Source: Luteimonas rhizosphaericola
GTDB lineage: Bacteria > Pseudomonadota > Gammaproteobacteria > Xanthomonadales > Xanthomonadaceae
Reading direction: 5' to 3'
DNA: 64,000 bases
Assembly (NCBI RefSeq): GCF_029888045.1
Contig: NZ_JARXRN010000024.1
Location: 40,768-104,767, forward strand
Shown: positions 36,777 through 45,117 of the stretch, one piece after another
Layout: every line of letters begins with the position of its first letter
Numbering within the stretch: the first letter of the stretch is position 1
Program-made: the position numbers and the translations under genes
Notes under the pieces: model-generated
Database searches by the model: none
What the model saw: only the letters and a program-made list of their open reading frames with translations
What the model was told of the DNA's origin: nothing

Positions 36777-37417
36777 GGCGCGGCCCCCGGCAGCAGGAAG
36801 CGCTGGCGTACGCGCCCGATCGCGTCCAGCTCGAGCTCCAGTTCGACCGCCACCGGCAGGGTCGCGGCGCCGCCGGGCCAGCCGTCGTTCCACGTGTCGC
36901 GCTCCAGGTAGGCCACGCGCGCCCGGGTGACGCCGTCGAGCAGGACGCGCGCGGCCGGCGGCGCGGCGCCGTCCACCGCGGCGCGTGCGCTGCGCTCCAG
37001 GCGTCCGTCGACGATGCGGTACTCGACGTATTCGAGCGAGGCGCGCGCGGCGGCGTCCGGGTTCTCGCGGCCGCGGCGCACGAACGCGAACAGCGGCCCC
37101 GCGTCGCCGGGGCGACCACCGACGAAGGCATCGCGCGCGCTGCTGCCGTCGGCGCGCCGCACCAGCCGCACCGCGGCCTGCGACAGGTCGGCGCGCAGCA
37201 GCGCCCGCGCGCGCTGGAACTGGCCCAGGCGGTCCATGCGCTCGCGCAGCACCTGCTGGCTGTCGACGGTATAGCCCATCACCCCCACACCGGCGGCGGC
37301 GATCAGGCCGAACAGCGCCAGCGCGACCATCACCTCGAGCAGGGTGAAGCCGCGCGCGCGCGCGCGCGGTCCCGGGGCCGGTTGTTGCCGGCGTGCGCGA
37401 AGGCGGATGCGGGTCAC
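36773..37417 (-). CDS. gspJ: type II secretion minor pseudopilin J
   Basis: 214-residue minor pseudopilin. The prepilin site ARARG-FTLLEVMVALALFGL is intact with the required Glu at +5. The C-terminal domain has the GspJ marks RARALLRADLSQAAVR and LEYVEYRIVDGRLERSA. The start is the GTG at 37417, overlapping the gspI stop (GTGA); the frame above it is not family-like. Confidence 0.92.
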   Translation of the reverse strand: MTRIRLRARRQQPAPGPRARARGFTLLEVMVALALFGLIAAAGVGVMGYTVDSQQVLRERMDRLGQFQRARALLRADLSQAAVRLVRRADGSSARDAFVGGRPGDAGPLFAFVRRGRENPDAAARASLEYVEYRIVDGRLERSARAAVDGAAPPAARVLLDGVTRARVAYLERDTWNDGWPGGAATLPVAVELELELDAIGRVRQRFLLPGAAP

Positions 37418-37833
37418 CGCGGCAGGCTCCGGAACAGCGCGAGCTCGGCCGCCACGTGCGATCCGTCCGCCGGCGAAACGCGGATGTCCACCCGCAACAG
37501 CGAAGGATCGGCCGTCGGCGTCGTGCTGCGCGTCCACTGCCAGTCGCGGCCGCCCGCATGCTCGCTGCCGGCGGCGTCGGCCGCCAGCGCGCGCACGTCG
37601 AGTGTGGCGGCGTCGACCGCGATGGTGTCGGCGACCGCTCCCGCCAGTACCCGCTCCTCGATCGCGACCGCGGTGCGCGTGCTCTCGCCGGCGAGGTTCA
37701 GCAGCCCGAGCACGGCCAGCGCGAACACCGCCAGCGCCACCAGCATCTCGATCAGCGAGAAGCCCGCGCCCGCGCGTCCGCGCGACGACGCTGCATCCGG
37801 ACGCACGCGGCAGGCGTCAGCGCGCCAGGCCAT
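37414..37833 (-). CDS. gspI: type II secretion minor pseudopilin I
   Basis: 139-residue minor pseudopilin that nucleates the pseudopilus tip. The leader ends in GAG before FSLIEMLVALAVFALAVLGLL, with Glu at +5. The C-terminal part (DWQWTRSTTPTADPSLLRVDIRV) fits GspI. The ATG at 37833 overlaps gspH by 17 bp; an ATG at 37857 is an alternative. Confidence 0.9.
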   Translation of the reverse strand: MAWRADACRVRPDAASSRGRAGAGFSLIEMLVALAVFALAVLGLLNLAGESTRTAVAIEERVLAGAVADTIAVDAATLDVRALAADAAGSEHAGGRDWQWTRSTTPTADPSLLRVDIRVSPADGSHVAAELALFRSLPR

Positions 37834-38269
37834 CGACCGCCACCGTCCCGTCGGCATCGACCGCCACCCGCGCGCGCCGCCCTTCGCGCTCCAGCACCAC
37901 CACCGCCGGCTCGGTCGCGCCGGTCGGATCGAAGCGGACCGCCTGTCGCGGCGCGCCCGGCGGCAGCCGCGGCTGGGTGCCAGAGTCCCAGTCGACGGCG
38001 GCGAACGCGCGGCCCTCCAGCGGCTGCCAGCCGTCGAAGCGGCGGCGCGAGAACGCGTAGCCGCGCGCGGTCACCGCCACCTCCACCGTGCGCATGCCCA
38101 GGATCGCCTCGTCGCGCGCATGCGCCAGCCGCGCGGCGAAGGTCTCCGCGTCCCGGGCCAGCGCGTCGTCGCCGGAGGGCAGCGTCAGCGCCACGGTCGC
38201 GCCCGCCAGGCCGATGACGGCCAGCGCCACCATCAGCTCGACCAGGGTGAAGCCGCGCGCGCGCCGCAT
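37817..38269 (-). CDS. gspH: type II secretion minor pseudopilin H
   Basis: 150-residue minor pseudopilin that joins the tip to the GspG filament. It has a very short leader MRRARG followed by FTLVELMVALAVIGLAGATV with Glu at +5, then the GspH pattern FAARLAHARDEAILGMRTVEVAV and a strand-rich C-terminus. It lies 9 bp after gspG. Confidence 0.92.
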   Translation of the reverse strand: MRRARGFTLVELMVALAVIGLAGATVALTLPSGDDALARDAETFAARLAHARDEAILGMRTVEVAVTARGYAFSRRRFDGWQPLEGRAFAAVDWDSGTQPRLPPGAPRQAVRFDPTGATEPAVVVLEREGRRARVAVDADGTVAVDGLAR

Positions 38270-38278
38270 GGCCCGCCT

Positions 38279-38728
38279 TCAGCGCCAGTTGCCGATGTCG
38301 GCGTTGTCGCCGTCGCCGCCGTCCGCGCCATCGGCGCCGAACGAATACACGTCGAAGCCGCCGCTGCGCCCCGGCTGGCGGTACTGGTAGGCGTTACCCC
38401 ACGGATCCTCCGGCAGGCGGCGGATGTAACCGCCGTTGCGGTAGCGCTCCGGGCGCGCGAGTCCCGACGGCGCGCTGAGCAGCGCGTCCAGGCCCTGGGC
38501 GGTGGTGGGGTAGGCCAGGTTGTCGAGGCGGTAGGTTTCCAGCGCCTGTTCCAGCACCGAGATGTCGGCGCGCGCCTTCTCGGTCATCGCCCGGTCCTGG
38601 CTGGGCATGACGTTGATCATCACCACGGTCGACAGCAGGCCGATAATGACGATCGCCACCATCAGCTCGACCAGGGTGAAGCCGGCGGCGCGGCGGGAAG
38701 GAAACGGACGGGTGTCGCATCGGTGCAT
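38279..38728 (-). CDS. gspG: type II secretion major pseudopilin G
   Basis: 149-residue major pseudopilin, the subunit of the piston-like filament. Leader MHRCDTRPFPSRRAAG, then FTLVELMVAIVIIGLLSTVVM with Glu at +5. The globular domain shows the strong family run LEQALETYRLDNLAYPTTAQG, and the calcium loop near the end (DPWGNAYQY, SFGADGADGGDGDNADIGNW). It is 12 bp from the gspF gene. Confidence 0.97.
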   Translation of the reverse strand: MHRCDTRPFPSRRAAGFTLVELMVAIVIIGLLSTVVMINVMPSQDRAMTEKARADISVLEQALETYRLDNLAYPTTAQGLDALLSAPSGLARPERYRNGGYIRRLPEDPWGNAYQYRQPGRSGGFDVYSFGADGADGGDGDNADIGNWR

Positions 38729-38740
38729 GGGGGCCTCCGG

Positions 38741-39949
38741 TCAGCCGGCCACGAGGGCGTTGAACTGCAGGATCGGCAGCAGGATGGCGAGCACGATCAC
38801 CGCCACCATCGCGCCCAGCACGATGATGATCAGGGGTTCGAGCAGGCTCATCGCCGCCGTGGTGAAGGTGTTGAACTCGCGCTCGAGATAGTCGGCGGCG
38901 CGGTCGAGCATCGGCGCCAGGCGGCCGCTGTCCTCGCCGCTGGTGGCCATGTACAGCAGGGTCGGCGGGAACACGGCCGCGCGCTTCATCGCGCTCGACA
39001 GGCTGCCGCCTTCGCGGATCGTTTCGACCATCGCCTCGGTCGCCTCGCGCAGGACCGTGTTGCCGACGGTGCGCGCGGTGATCGCCAGGCCCTCGATCAG
39101 CGGCAGGCCGCTGTCGGACATGGTCGCCAGGGTGCGCGCCATGCGCGCGGCGTGCACGTCCCGCAGCAGCCGGCCGAGCAGCGGCAGGCGCAGCAGCGCG
39201 CCGTCGGCGCGGCGGCGGATCGCCGGCCGGCGCAGCAGGCGCGCGGCGGCGGAACCGGCCAGGGCCAGCAGCGCCAGCATCGGCAGCCACCAGGTCGCCA
39301 TCGCCTCGGACACGCCGATGACGATGCGCGTGAGCAGCGGCAGCTGCCGGCCCATCGACTCGAACTGTTCCACCACCTTCGGCACCACGAACACCATCAG
39401 CGCGATCACCACGCCCACCGCGGTGACCGCGAGCGCGGACGGGTAGACCAGCGCCGAGACAAGCTTCCCGCGCACCTGCTGGTCGCGCTCGTGCAGGTCG
39501 GCCAGGCGCTCGAGGATGGCGGGCAGGGCGCCGGTGCCTTCGCCGGCGGCGACCATGGCGCGGTACAGCGGCGGGAACGCGCGCGGTTCGCGCGCCATCG
39601 CGTCGGACAGGCGGAAGCCCTCGACCACGCGTGCGTGGGTGGCCATCACCACCCGCCGCACGGGCGCGCGCTCGGACTGGCTGCCGATCGTGCGCAGCGC
39701 TTCCTCCAGCGGCGCCACCGCCACCAGCGTGGCGAGCTGGCGGGTCAGCAGGGTCAGGTCCTTGGCGCCGAAGCGACCGCGCAGGCCGGGCCCGGCCCCG
39801 TCGGTGCGCGCGCCGGCGGGCGCGAGCCGCACCGGCAGCAGCCTGCGGCCTTCGAGCACGCGCCGGGCCTGCGCCGCGTCGGCGGCGTCGACCACGCCGT
39901 CGCGGCTGCGCCCGTCGACATCCAGCGCCGAATACTCAAACGCCGCCAT
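38741..39949 (-). CDS. gspF: type II secretion platform protein F
   Basis: 402-residue polytopic inner-membrane protein that binds GspE and GspL and helps assemble the pseudopilus. Two repeated T2SSF domains (about 70-190 and 270-395) are separated by three membrane helices in all; marks are LTLLTRQLATLVAVAPLEEAL, GEGTGALPAILERLADLHERD and MARTLATMSDSGLPLIEGL. The ATG at 39949 overlaps gspE by 14 bp; the frame above it is not family-like. Confidence 0.95.
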   Translation of the reverse strand: MAAFEYSALDVDGRSRDGVVDAADAAQARRVLEGRRLLPVRLAPAGARTDGAGPGLRGRFGAKDLTLLTRQLATLVAVAPLEEALRTIGSQSERAPVRRVVMATHARVVEGFRLSDAMAREPRAFPPLYRAMVAAGEGTGALPAILERLADLHERDQQVRGKLVSALVYPSALAVTAVGVVIALMVFVVPKVVEQFESMGRQLPLLTRIVIGVSEAMATWWLPMLALLALAGSAAARLLRRPAIRRRADGALLRLPLLGRLLRDVHAARMARTLATMSDSGLPLIEGLAITARTVGNTVLREATEAMVETIREGGSLSSAMKRAAVFPPTLLYMATSGEDSGRLAPMLDRAADYLEREFNTFTTAAMSLLEPLIIIVLGAMVAVIVLAILLPILQFNALVAG

Positions 39950-41423
39950 GGTCCTGCAGGTCCTGGCGGGTGACGCGCATGGCTTCCTCGAGCGTGGTCT
40001 CGCCGCGCAGCACGGCCGCGCGCGCGGCATCGCCCAGTCGGCCGCCGCCGCCGAACGCCGCCGCGGCCAGCGCATCCTCGTCGGCGCCGGCGCCGATCAG
40101 CTGGCGCATGCGCTCGTCGACCTCGAGCGCCTCGTGGATGCCCAGGCGCCCGGCGTAGCCGGTGTGGCTGCATCGCGTGCAGCCGGTGGCGTGGTACAGC
40201 GTGGCGCCGGCCGCAGCGCCGCCGAGCAGCGCGGCCGCCGCCGCATCGACCGGCGCCGGCTGCCGGCACGCGGCACACAGCCGCCGCAGCAGCCGCTGGG
40301 CCAGCACCAGGCGCAGGCTGGAAGCGAGCAGGAAGGGTTCGATGCCCATGTCGCGCAGCCGCGTCACCGCGCCGGGCGCATCGTTGGTGTGCACGGTCGA
40401 AAGCACCAGGTGGCCGGTGAGGCTGGCCTGGACCGCGATCTGCGCCGTTTCGGGATCGCGCACCTCGCCGACCATCACCACGTCCGGGTCCTGGCGCAGG
40501 ATCGCGCGCAGGCCGGCGGCGAAGCTCATGCCCACGCGCGCGTTGACCTGGGTCTGGCCGACGCCGTCGATCGCGTATTCCACCGGGTCCTCGACCGTGA
40601 GGATGTTGCGCCGGCCGTCGTTGAGCGAGGCCAGCGCGGCATACAGCGTCGTGGTCTTGCCGGCGCCGGTGGGGCCGGTGACCAGCACGATGCCGTTGGG
40701 CATGCGCAGCGCCCGCCCCAGCGCCTCACGCACGGCCGGCTGCATGCCCAGCCCGTCGAGGCTGAGCGCGTTCTGGTCCTTGTCGAGGATGCGCATGACC
40801 ACGCGCTCGCCGCCGCGCGCGGGCAGGGTCGACACGCGCACGTCCAGCGCCTTGTGGCCCATCGCCACGCCGATGCGGCCGTCCTGCGGTAGCCGCTTCT
40901 CGGCGATGTCCAGCCGCGCCATCACCTTCACCCGCGACACCAGCAGTGGCGCGATGCGCCCGGGCAGGCGCAGCGCCTCGCGCATCACGCCGTCCACGCG
41001 CATGCGCACCACCAGCGCCGATTCGAACGGCTCGATGTGCACGTCCGAGGCGCCGATGCGCGCGGCTTCCGCGATCAGGCCGTTGATCAGGCGGATCACC
41101 GGGGCATCGTCGCGGGCGTCGAGCAGGTCGGCGGTGGCGGGGATCTCGCCGGCGAGGGCATCGAGGTCCCCGGGTAGTTCGAGCTCGCCCGCGCCGCCGG
41201 CCATGGCGGCGTCTGCGTAGAGTTCCGACAGGCGGCGGTCGAATGCGGCGCGCGGCAGCATCTCGACGTCCAGCTCGAGGCCCAGGCTGCGACGCGCCTC
41301 GAGCAGGGCGGCCGGGTCGGCGTCCTCGCGCAGGCCCACCCGCGCGCGGTCGCCCACCCCCAGCAGCACCACGCCCTGCTCGCGGGCGAAGGCGTAGGCG
41401 AATGCGGGTGCGGGGGTGCTCAT
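39936..41423 (-). CDS. gspE: type II secretion ATPase E
   Basis: 495-residue cytoplasmic hexameric ATPase that powers pseudopilus growth. N-terminal GspL-binding part (1-100), then the Asp-rich and catalytic regions: Walker A GPTGAGKT (250-257), Asp box ILTVEDPVEY, Walker B PDVVMVGEVRDPETA and the His box LSTVHTNDAPGAV. A zinc-type CxxC pair is seen (CAAC and CTRC). It overlaps gspD by 4 bp. Confidence 0.97.
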   Translation of the reverse strand: MSTPAPAFAYAFAREQGVVLLGVGDRARVGLREDADPAALLEARRSLGLELDVEMLPRAAFDRRLSELYADAAMAGGAGELELPGDLDALAGEIPATADLLDARDDAPVIRLINGLIAEAARIGASDVHIEPFESALVVRMRVDGVMREALRLPGRIAPLLVSRVKVMARLDIAEKRLPQDGRIGVAMGHKALDVRVSTLPARGGERVVMRILDKDQNALSLDGLGMQPAVREALGRALRMPNGIVLVTGPTGAGKTTTLYAALASLNDGRRNILTVEDPVEYAIDGVGQTQVNARVGMSFAAGLRAILRQDPDVVMVGEVRDPETAQIAVQASLTGHLVLSTVHTNDAPGAVTRLRDMGIEPFLLASSLRLVLAQRLLRRLCAACRQPAPVDAAAAALLGGAAAGATLYHATGCTRCSHTGYAGRLGIHEALEVDERMRQLIGAGADEDALAAAAFGGGGRLGDAARAAVLRGETTLEEAMRVTRQDLQDHGGV

Positions 41424-43507
41424 CGCGCGTCGCGGCCGTCGGCGGGCGCCGCCGGCGGGATCGCCGGGACGGGCGCCGCCGGCGGGGGGGCTGGCGCGGG
41501 CACGGGCATCGTCGGCGGCGCGGTGCGCAGGTAGTCGCGGACCAGCTCGTCGAGCGCGTTCTCGCGTTCGCCCACGACCGGGAGCTGGCCGCGCATGTAG
41601 CCGTAGCGGCCGGCGCTCATCGCCTGGGCATCGGCGGTGCTGCGCACGATGGTCGGGCGGATGAACACCATCAGGTTGGTCTTGTCGCGCGAGCGCGAGC
41701 GGTGGCGGAACAGCTGGCCCACGATCGGGATGTCGCCCAGTAGCGGCACCTTCGACACCGTGTTGCGGTCGGCCTGGTCGAGCAGGCCGCCGAGGGCGAC
41801 GATCTCGCCGTCGTCCACCAGCACCCGGGTCTCGACCTCGCGCTTGTTGAGCACCAGCTCGGAGAAATCCTCGCTCACCGGACCGGCGATCGACGAGACC
41901 TCCTGGCGCAGGGTCAGGGTGATGCCGCCGCCGGCGTTGATCTGCGGCGTGACCTCGAGCTGGATGCCCACGTCCTGGCGCTGGATGGTGCGGAACGGAT
42001 TGGAGTTGTTGTCGCCCAGCACCTCGCCGCTGGTGGTGGGGACCTCCTGGCCGACCAGGATTTTCGCCTCCTCGTTGTCCAGGGTGAGGATCGACGGCGT
42101 CGACAGCAGGTTCGACGCGGTATCGCTGTTCACCGCGTCGATGATCAGGCCGAAGGTGGCGTTGTCGTTGCTGCCGGCGATGCCGGCGAGCGCGCCGTTG
42201 ATGCCCAGCAGCGACTGCACCGCGGCGCGGCGTGCGAGTTCGAGCGCGCTGTCGGTGTCGTCGTCGTCATCGTCGCCGTCGCCGTCGCCCCGGCGCTGCT
42301 CGGCGTACCAGGCGCCGGCCAGCGGCATGATGCCCGGGCTGGCGCCGGGGTACTGGGTGGCGAGGAACGGGATGTTGCTGCCCTCCTTGCCGGCCACCAG
42401 CAGCTGCGCGCCGAGGCGGCGGGCGGCGTTGTCGGAGATCTCGACCACGATCGCCTCCACCAGCACCTGCTCGCGGCGCGTGTCGAGCTGGGTGATCACG
42501 TCGACCAGCAGGCGCTGGGTTTCGGGATCGGCGTTGATGATCAGCGAATTCGAACCCGGGTAACGGACGATGGTGGGGCGCTTGCCGGGCACGGCGGTGA
42601 TCACCTGAGCGGCGGCCGCGTCGGACGCAGCCGCGCTCGCGGCGACGGTTCCGGCGCTGTCCTCGCCGTCGGGCGACTGTCCGACCAGCTGCTGCAGGAC
42701 GGGCAGCAGCTGTTCGGCGCTGGCGTGCTGCAGGCGCACCACGCGCACGCCGCCGGTGCGTTCGGCGCGGCGGTCGAGCTCGAGGATGGTCTGCACCACG
42801 CGCTGCACCGCCGACGGCGCGCCGCGCACCACGATCGAGTTGCTGCCTTCCACCGGCTGGATCGAGAGCTGGCCGCCGCGGGCCTCGCCGCTGCCGAACA
42901 GCTGGTTGACCGTCGCCGCGACCTCGCGCGCCGAGCTGTTGCGCAGTGTGACGGTGTCGATGCCGGCGGTGTCGCTGTCGATCTGCGCCACCAGGCCGCG
43001 GATGCGGCGGATATTGTCGGCGTAGTCGGCGATCAGCAGGGCATTGCCCTGCGGCGTCGGCACGACCACGCCGCCGCGACCGACCAGCGGCTTGAGCGTT
43101 TCGGCGGCGATGCGCGCGTCCACGCTCGACAGCGGCAGCACCTGGGTGGTGAAGGCCGAGCCGCCTAGGCCGCTGCCGGGCAGCTGCGCGGCGGCGGTAT
43201 CGGGCACGACACGGTAGGCGCCCGGGCCGGCGGACACCGCGACCAGGCCGTTCGCGCGCAGCACCGCCAGCAGCACGCCGAGCAGTTCGGCCTCGTCCAT
43301 CGCCACGTCGCGGGTGATGTTGACGCTGCCCTGCACGGCGGGATCGATGATGAAGGTGGTGCCGGTGGCGCGCGCCACGTCCTGGATGAAGGCGCGGATG
43401 TCTGCATCCTGCGCGGTCACGCCAGAGGTGGCCTGGGCGAGCGCGCCGGGCGCGGGCGGGAGGACCAGCGCGCACGCGAGCGCGGTGGCGAACAGTCGCT
43501 GCTTCAC
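41420..43507 (-). CDS. gspD: type II secretion outer-membrane secretin D
   Basis: 695-residue secretin, which forms the outer-membrane gate. Signal peptide (FATALACALVLPPAPGALA, cut before QATSG), N0-N3 ring domains (about 30-330) and the secretin core (VLVEAIVVEISDNAARRLGAQ, SILTLDNEEAKILVGQEVP, VGIQLEVTPQI and the GGLLDQADRNTVSKVPLLGDIP signature). An acidic Gly-Asp run (GDGDGDDDDDDTD) sits in the core loop, and a proline/alanine-rich tail ends the protein. The start is GTG at 43507, overlapping the gspC stop. Confidence 0.96.
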   Translation of the reverse strand: MKQRLFATALACALVLPPAPGALAQATSGVTAQDADIRAFIQDVARATGTTFIIDPAVQGSVNITRDVAMDEAELLGVLLAVLRANGLVAVSAGPGAYRVVPDTAAAQLPGSGLGGSAFTTQVLPLSSVDARIAAETLKPLVGRGGVVVPTPQGNALLIADYADNIRRIRGLVAQIDSDTAGIDTVTLRNSSAREVAATVNQLFGSGEARGGQLSIQPVEGSNSIVVRGAPSAVQRVVQTILELDRRAERTGGVRVVRLQHASAEQLLPVLQQLVGQSPDGEDSAGTVAASAAASDAAAAQVITAVPGKRPTIVRYPGSNSLIINADPETQRLLVDVITQLDTRREQVLVEAIVVEISDNAARRLGAQLLVAGKEGSNIPFLATQYPGASPGIMPLAGAWYAEQRRGDGDGDDDDDDTDSALELARRAAVQSLLGINGALAGIAGSNDNATFGLIIDAVNSDTASNLLSTPSILTLDNEEAKILVGQEVPTTSGEVLGDNNSNPFRTIQRQDVGIQLEVTPQINAGGGITLTLRQEVSSIAGPVSEDFSELVLNKREVETRVLVDDGEIVALGGLLDQADRNTVSKVPLLGDIPIVGQLFRHRSRSRDKTNLMVFIRPTIVRSTADAQAMSAGRYGYMRGQLPVVGERENALDELVRDYLRTAPPTMPVPAPAPPPAAPVPAIPPAAPADGRDAR

Positions 43508-44340
43508 GGTGTGGGTGCCTGCAGGGTCGCGGTGCGGACCTGTCCGTCGCGCCGGTAGGTGAGGGTGATGGTGGCGGCGCCGGCGAGGCTGTCGCCGAGT
43601 TCGGCGTAGCGCTCGGGCGTGAGGGCCTGGCCGTTGACCGACAGCAGCACGTCGCCGGCCTGCAGCCCGGCCTGGCGCAGGATCGCGCCGTCGCCGCGCG
43701 GAATCACGGTGTAGCCGGCCTCGCTGCCGCCGTCGCCGTCGTCGATCGGGCGCAGGCCGGCTTCGGCCAGCAGCTGTGCGGGATCGATGACGGGTGGCGA
43801 GGCGTCGGTGGCAAGGGTCGTGGTCGCTGCCGGCGCGCGCGTCGCGACCGGTGCCGCGGTCGCGGGCGGGCGGTTGGACGCGGTGGCGACCGGAAACCGC
43901 AGTTCCGTCCTGCGGCCGGCCGATTCCAGGATCGCGTGGTCCGCATGCACGGCGGCCAGGACCACGCCCGGCGCGACCTCGTCGCCGACGGCATACGAGC
44001 GCTGTGAGCCGTCGCGATCGGCCACGATGGCGCTGCCGCCCGCTGCGCCGCCACGCGTCGCGTACAGCCGCAGCCCGGACGTGTCCGCGATGGCGCCGGT
44101 CGCGGCACCCGGATGGAACGCGTCGATGGACAGGCGTTCGAGTCGCGGCGCCATGAGCCCGGCGCCGGCGTCGGGAATCATCCCCAGCGGCGCGGGCGGC
44201 AGCAGCAGCCAGACCAGGCGCGCGCACTGGAGCGCGAGCATCGCGACCACGGCCACCTCCGCCAGGCGCACCAGCGCATCGGTGCCGCCGAGCCTCGACA
44301 GCAGCGCTTGCGGATCGCGGAAGGTCGGGAGTGCGGGCAC
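43504..44340 (-). CDS. gspC: type II secretion protein C
   Basis: 278-residue bitopic inner-membrane protein that links the platform to the secretin and takes part in substrate choice. One helix (about 24-46), a homology region (SGLRLYATRGGAAGGSAIVAD ... YAVGDEVAPGVVLAAVHADH), a Pro/Thr/Ala-rich linker and a C-terminal PDZ domain (ILRQAGLQAGDVLLSVNGQAL). The start is the GTG at 44340. First gene of the operon; a Pho-box-like site lies 56 bp upstream. Confidence 0.92.
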   Translation of the reverse strand: MPALPTFRDPQALLSRLGGTDALVRLAEVAVVAMLALQCARLVWLLLPPAPLGMIPDAGAGLMAPRLERLSIDAFHPGAATGAIADTSGLRLYATRGGAAGGSAIVADRDGSQRSYAVGDEVAPGVVLAAVHADHAILESAGRRTELRFPVATASNRPPATAAPVATRAPAATTTLATDASPPVIDPAQLLAEAGLRPIDDGDGGSEAGYTVIPRGDGAILRQAGLQAGDVLLSVNGQALTPERYAELGDSLAGAATITLTYRRDGQVRTATLQAPTP

Positions 44341-44395
44341 GGGTCGGCGTTCATGGCGCGCGGTCGGCGCCGTGACGACAGGATGAGAAGGTTTT

Positions 44396-44413
44396 GTGAC
44401 AGGGTAATTTCAG
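44396..44413 (-). promoter_or_regulatory. Pho box upstream of gspC
   Basis: On the minus strand CTGAAAT-TACC-CTGTCAC, 12 of 14 half-site positions matching the PhoB consensus, 56 bp before the gspC start. Just upstream (44414-44430) lies a mirrored CTGACACATTTGTGTC. The placement is the same as at pstS. Confidence 0.68.
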
Positions 44414-44430
44414 CTGACACATTTGTGTCG

Positions 44431-45117
44431 GTCAGGCGCAATAGAGGCACGGGCGCAGGGGTGCGTGGATGGTCGGCTGGGGGTTCCGTTGCTTCATCGC
44501 GACGTCATCGTCGCGAACGCCATCCAGGCAGACGTCGCAACACCATCGGTGGCCATGTGTCGCTTCGGAAGGACGCCACGCCCCGTCGCCGGAGGATCGC
44601 TTTTCCCGGGGTGAGGGCATCTGCCCTGACTCGGGCGCGCGCCATCCATGGCGCGCTTGCCGCGACCCTCCGCCGCCGGGACGCGGCTCACCGGTCGTTG
44701 CGGTCCGGCCTTCTTTCAGCGAAGAAACCGAACGCCTGGTCCGATGCACGCACGGTCGTCTGTCACCTGGCGCATATTTCGTCGTCCCAGAATTCGGCGA
44801 GCGGCTGCCCGAGGTCCCGCAAGTGGACGTCGCGAGCCGCAGTGACCCGGGCCGGGGTGGCGCAAGCGGCACACGGATGTGCCGCGGCCGCGAGTGCGGA
44901 CATGGATGTCTGCCCGAGTGGTGCGCCATCCCGGCCCGGGGCGCTGCGGCCCGTCCGGAGCCGAAGCGCTTTGCTGGACCGGCCACAGGCTGCGGAAGCC
45001 GAGCCCGCGAAGGGCGCGCGGAGGACGCCGAACCTGCAAATCGGCGACGCCTCTTCCCGTGACGTGAGCCCGATTTCCGCAGCCCCGCGTCATTGTGCGG
45101 GGCTGCGCCATGCACCA
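44431..45117. other. 687-bp stretch without a convincing gene
   Basis: Open frames exist on both strands (for example 44469-45062 plus), but their predicted proteins are rich in Arg, Cys, Trp and His and have no family look. A 20-bp palindrome with two-base loop (44637-44656, GCGCGCCAT/ATGGCGCGC) and a GGGCA/TGCCC hairpin beside it are present. The stretch may hold a regulatory RNA or a decayed gene; I cannot say which. Confidence 0.4.
45079..45106 (-). terminator. hairpin after the TonB-dependent receptor gene
   Basis: GCAGCCCCGC and GCGGGGCTGC form a perfect 10-bp stem with an 8-nt loop, 11 bp after the receptor stop. There is no T-run on either strand, so it is a terminator by place rather than by full pattern. 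Confidence 0.55.

Noticed and set aside
44469..45062. A 197-codon plus-strand frame in the geneless stretch
   Set aside because: Composition (many Arg, Trp, Cys, Pro) and lack of ribosome site do not fit a gene of this genome.
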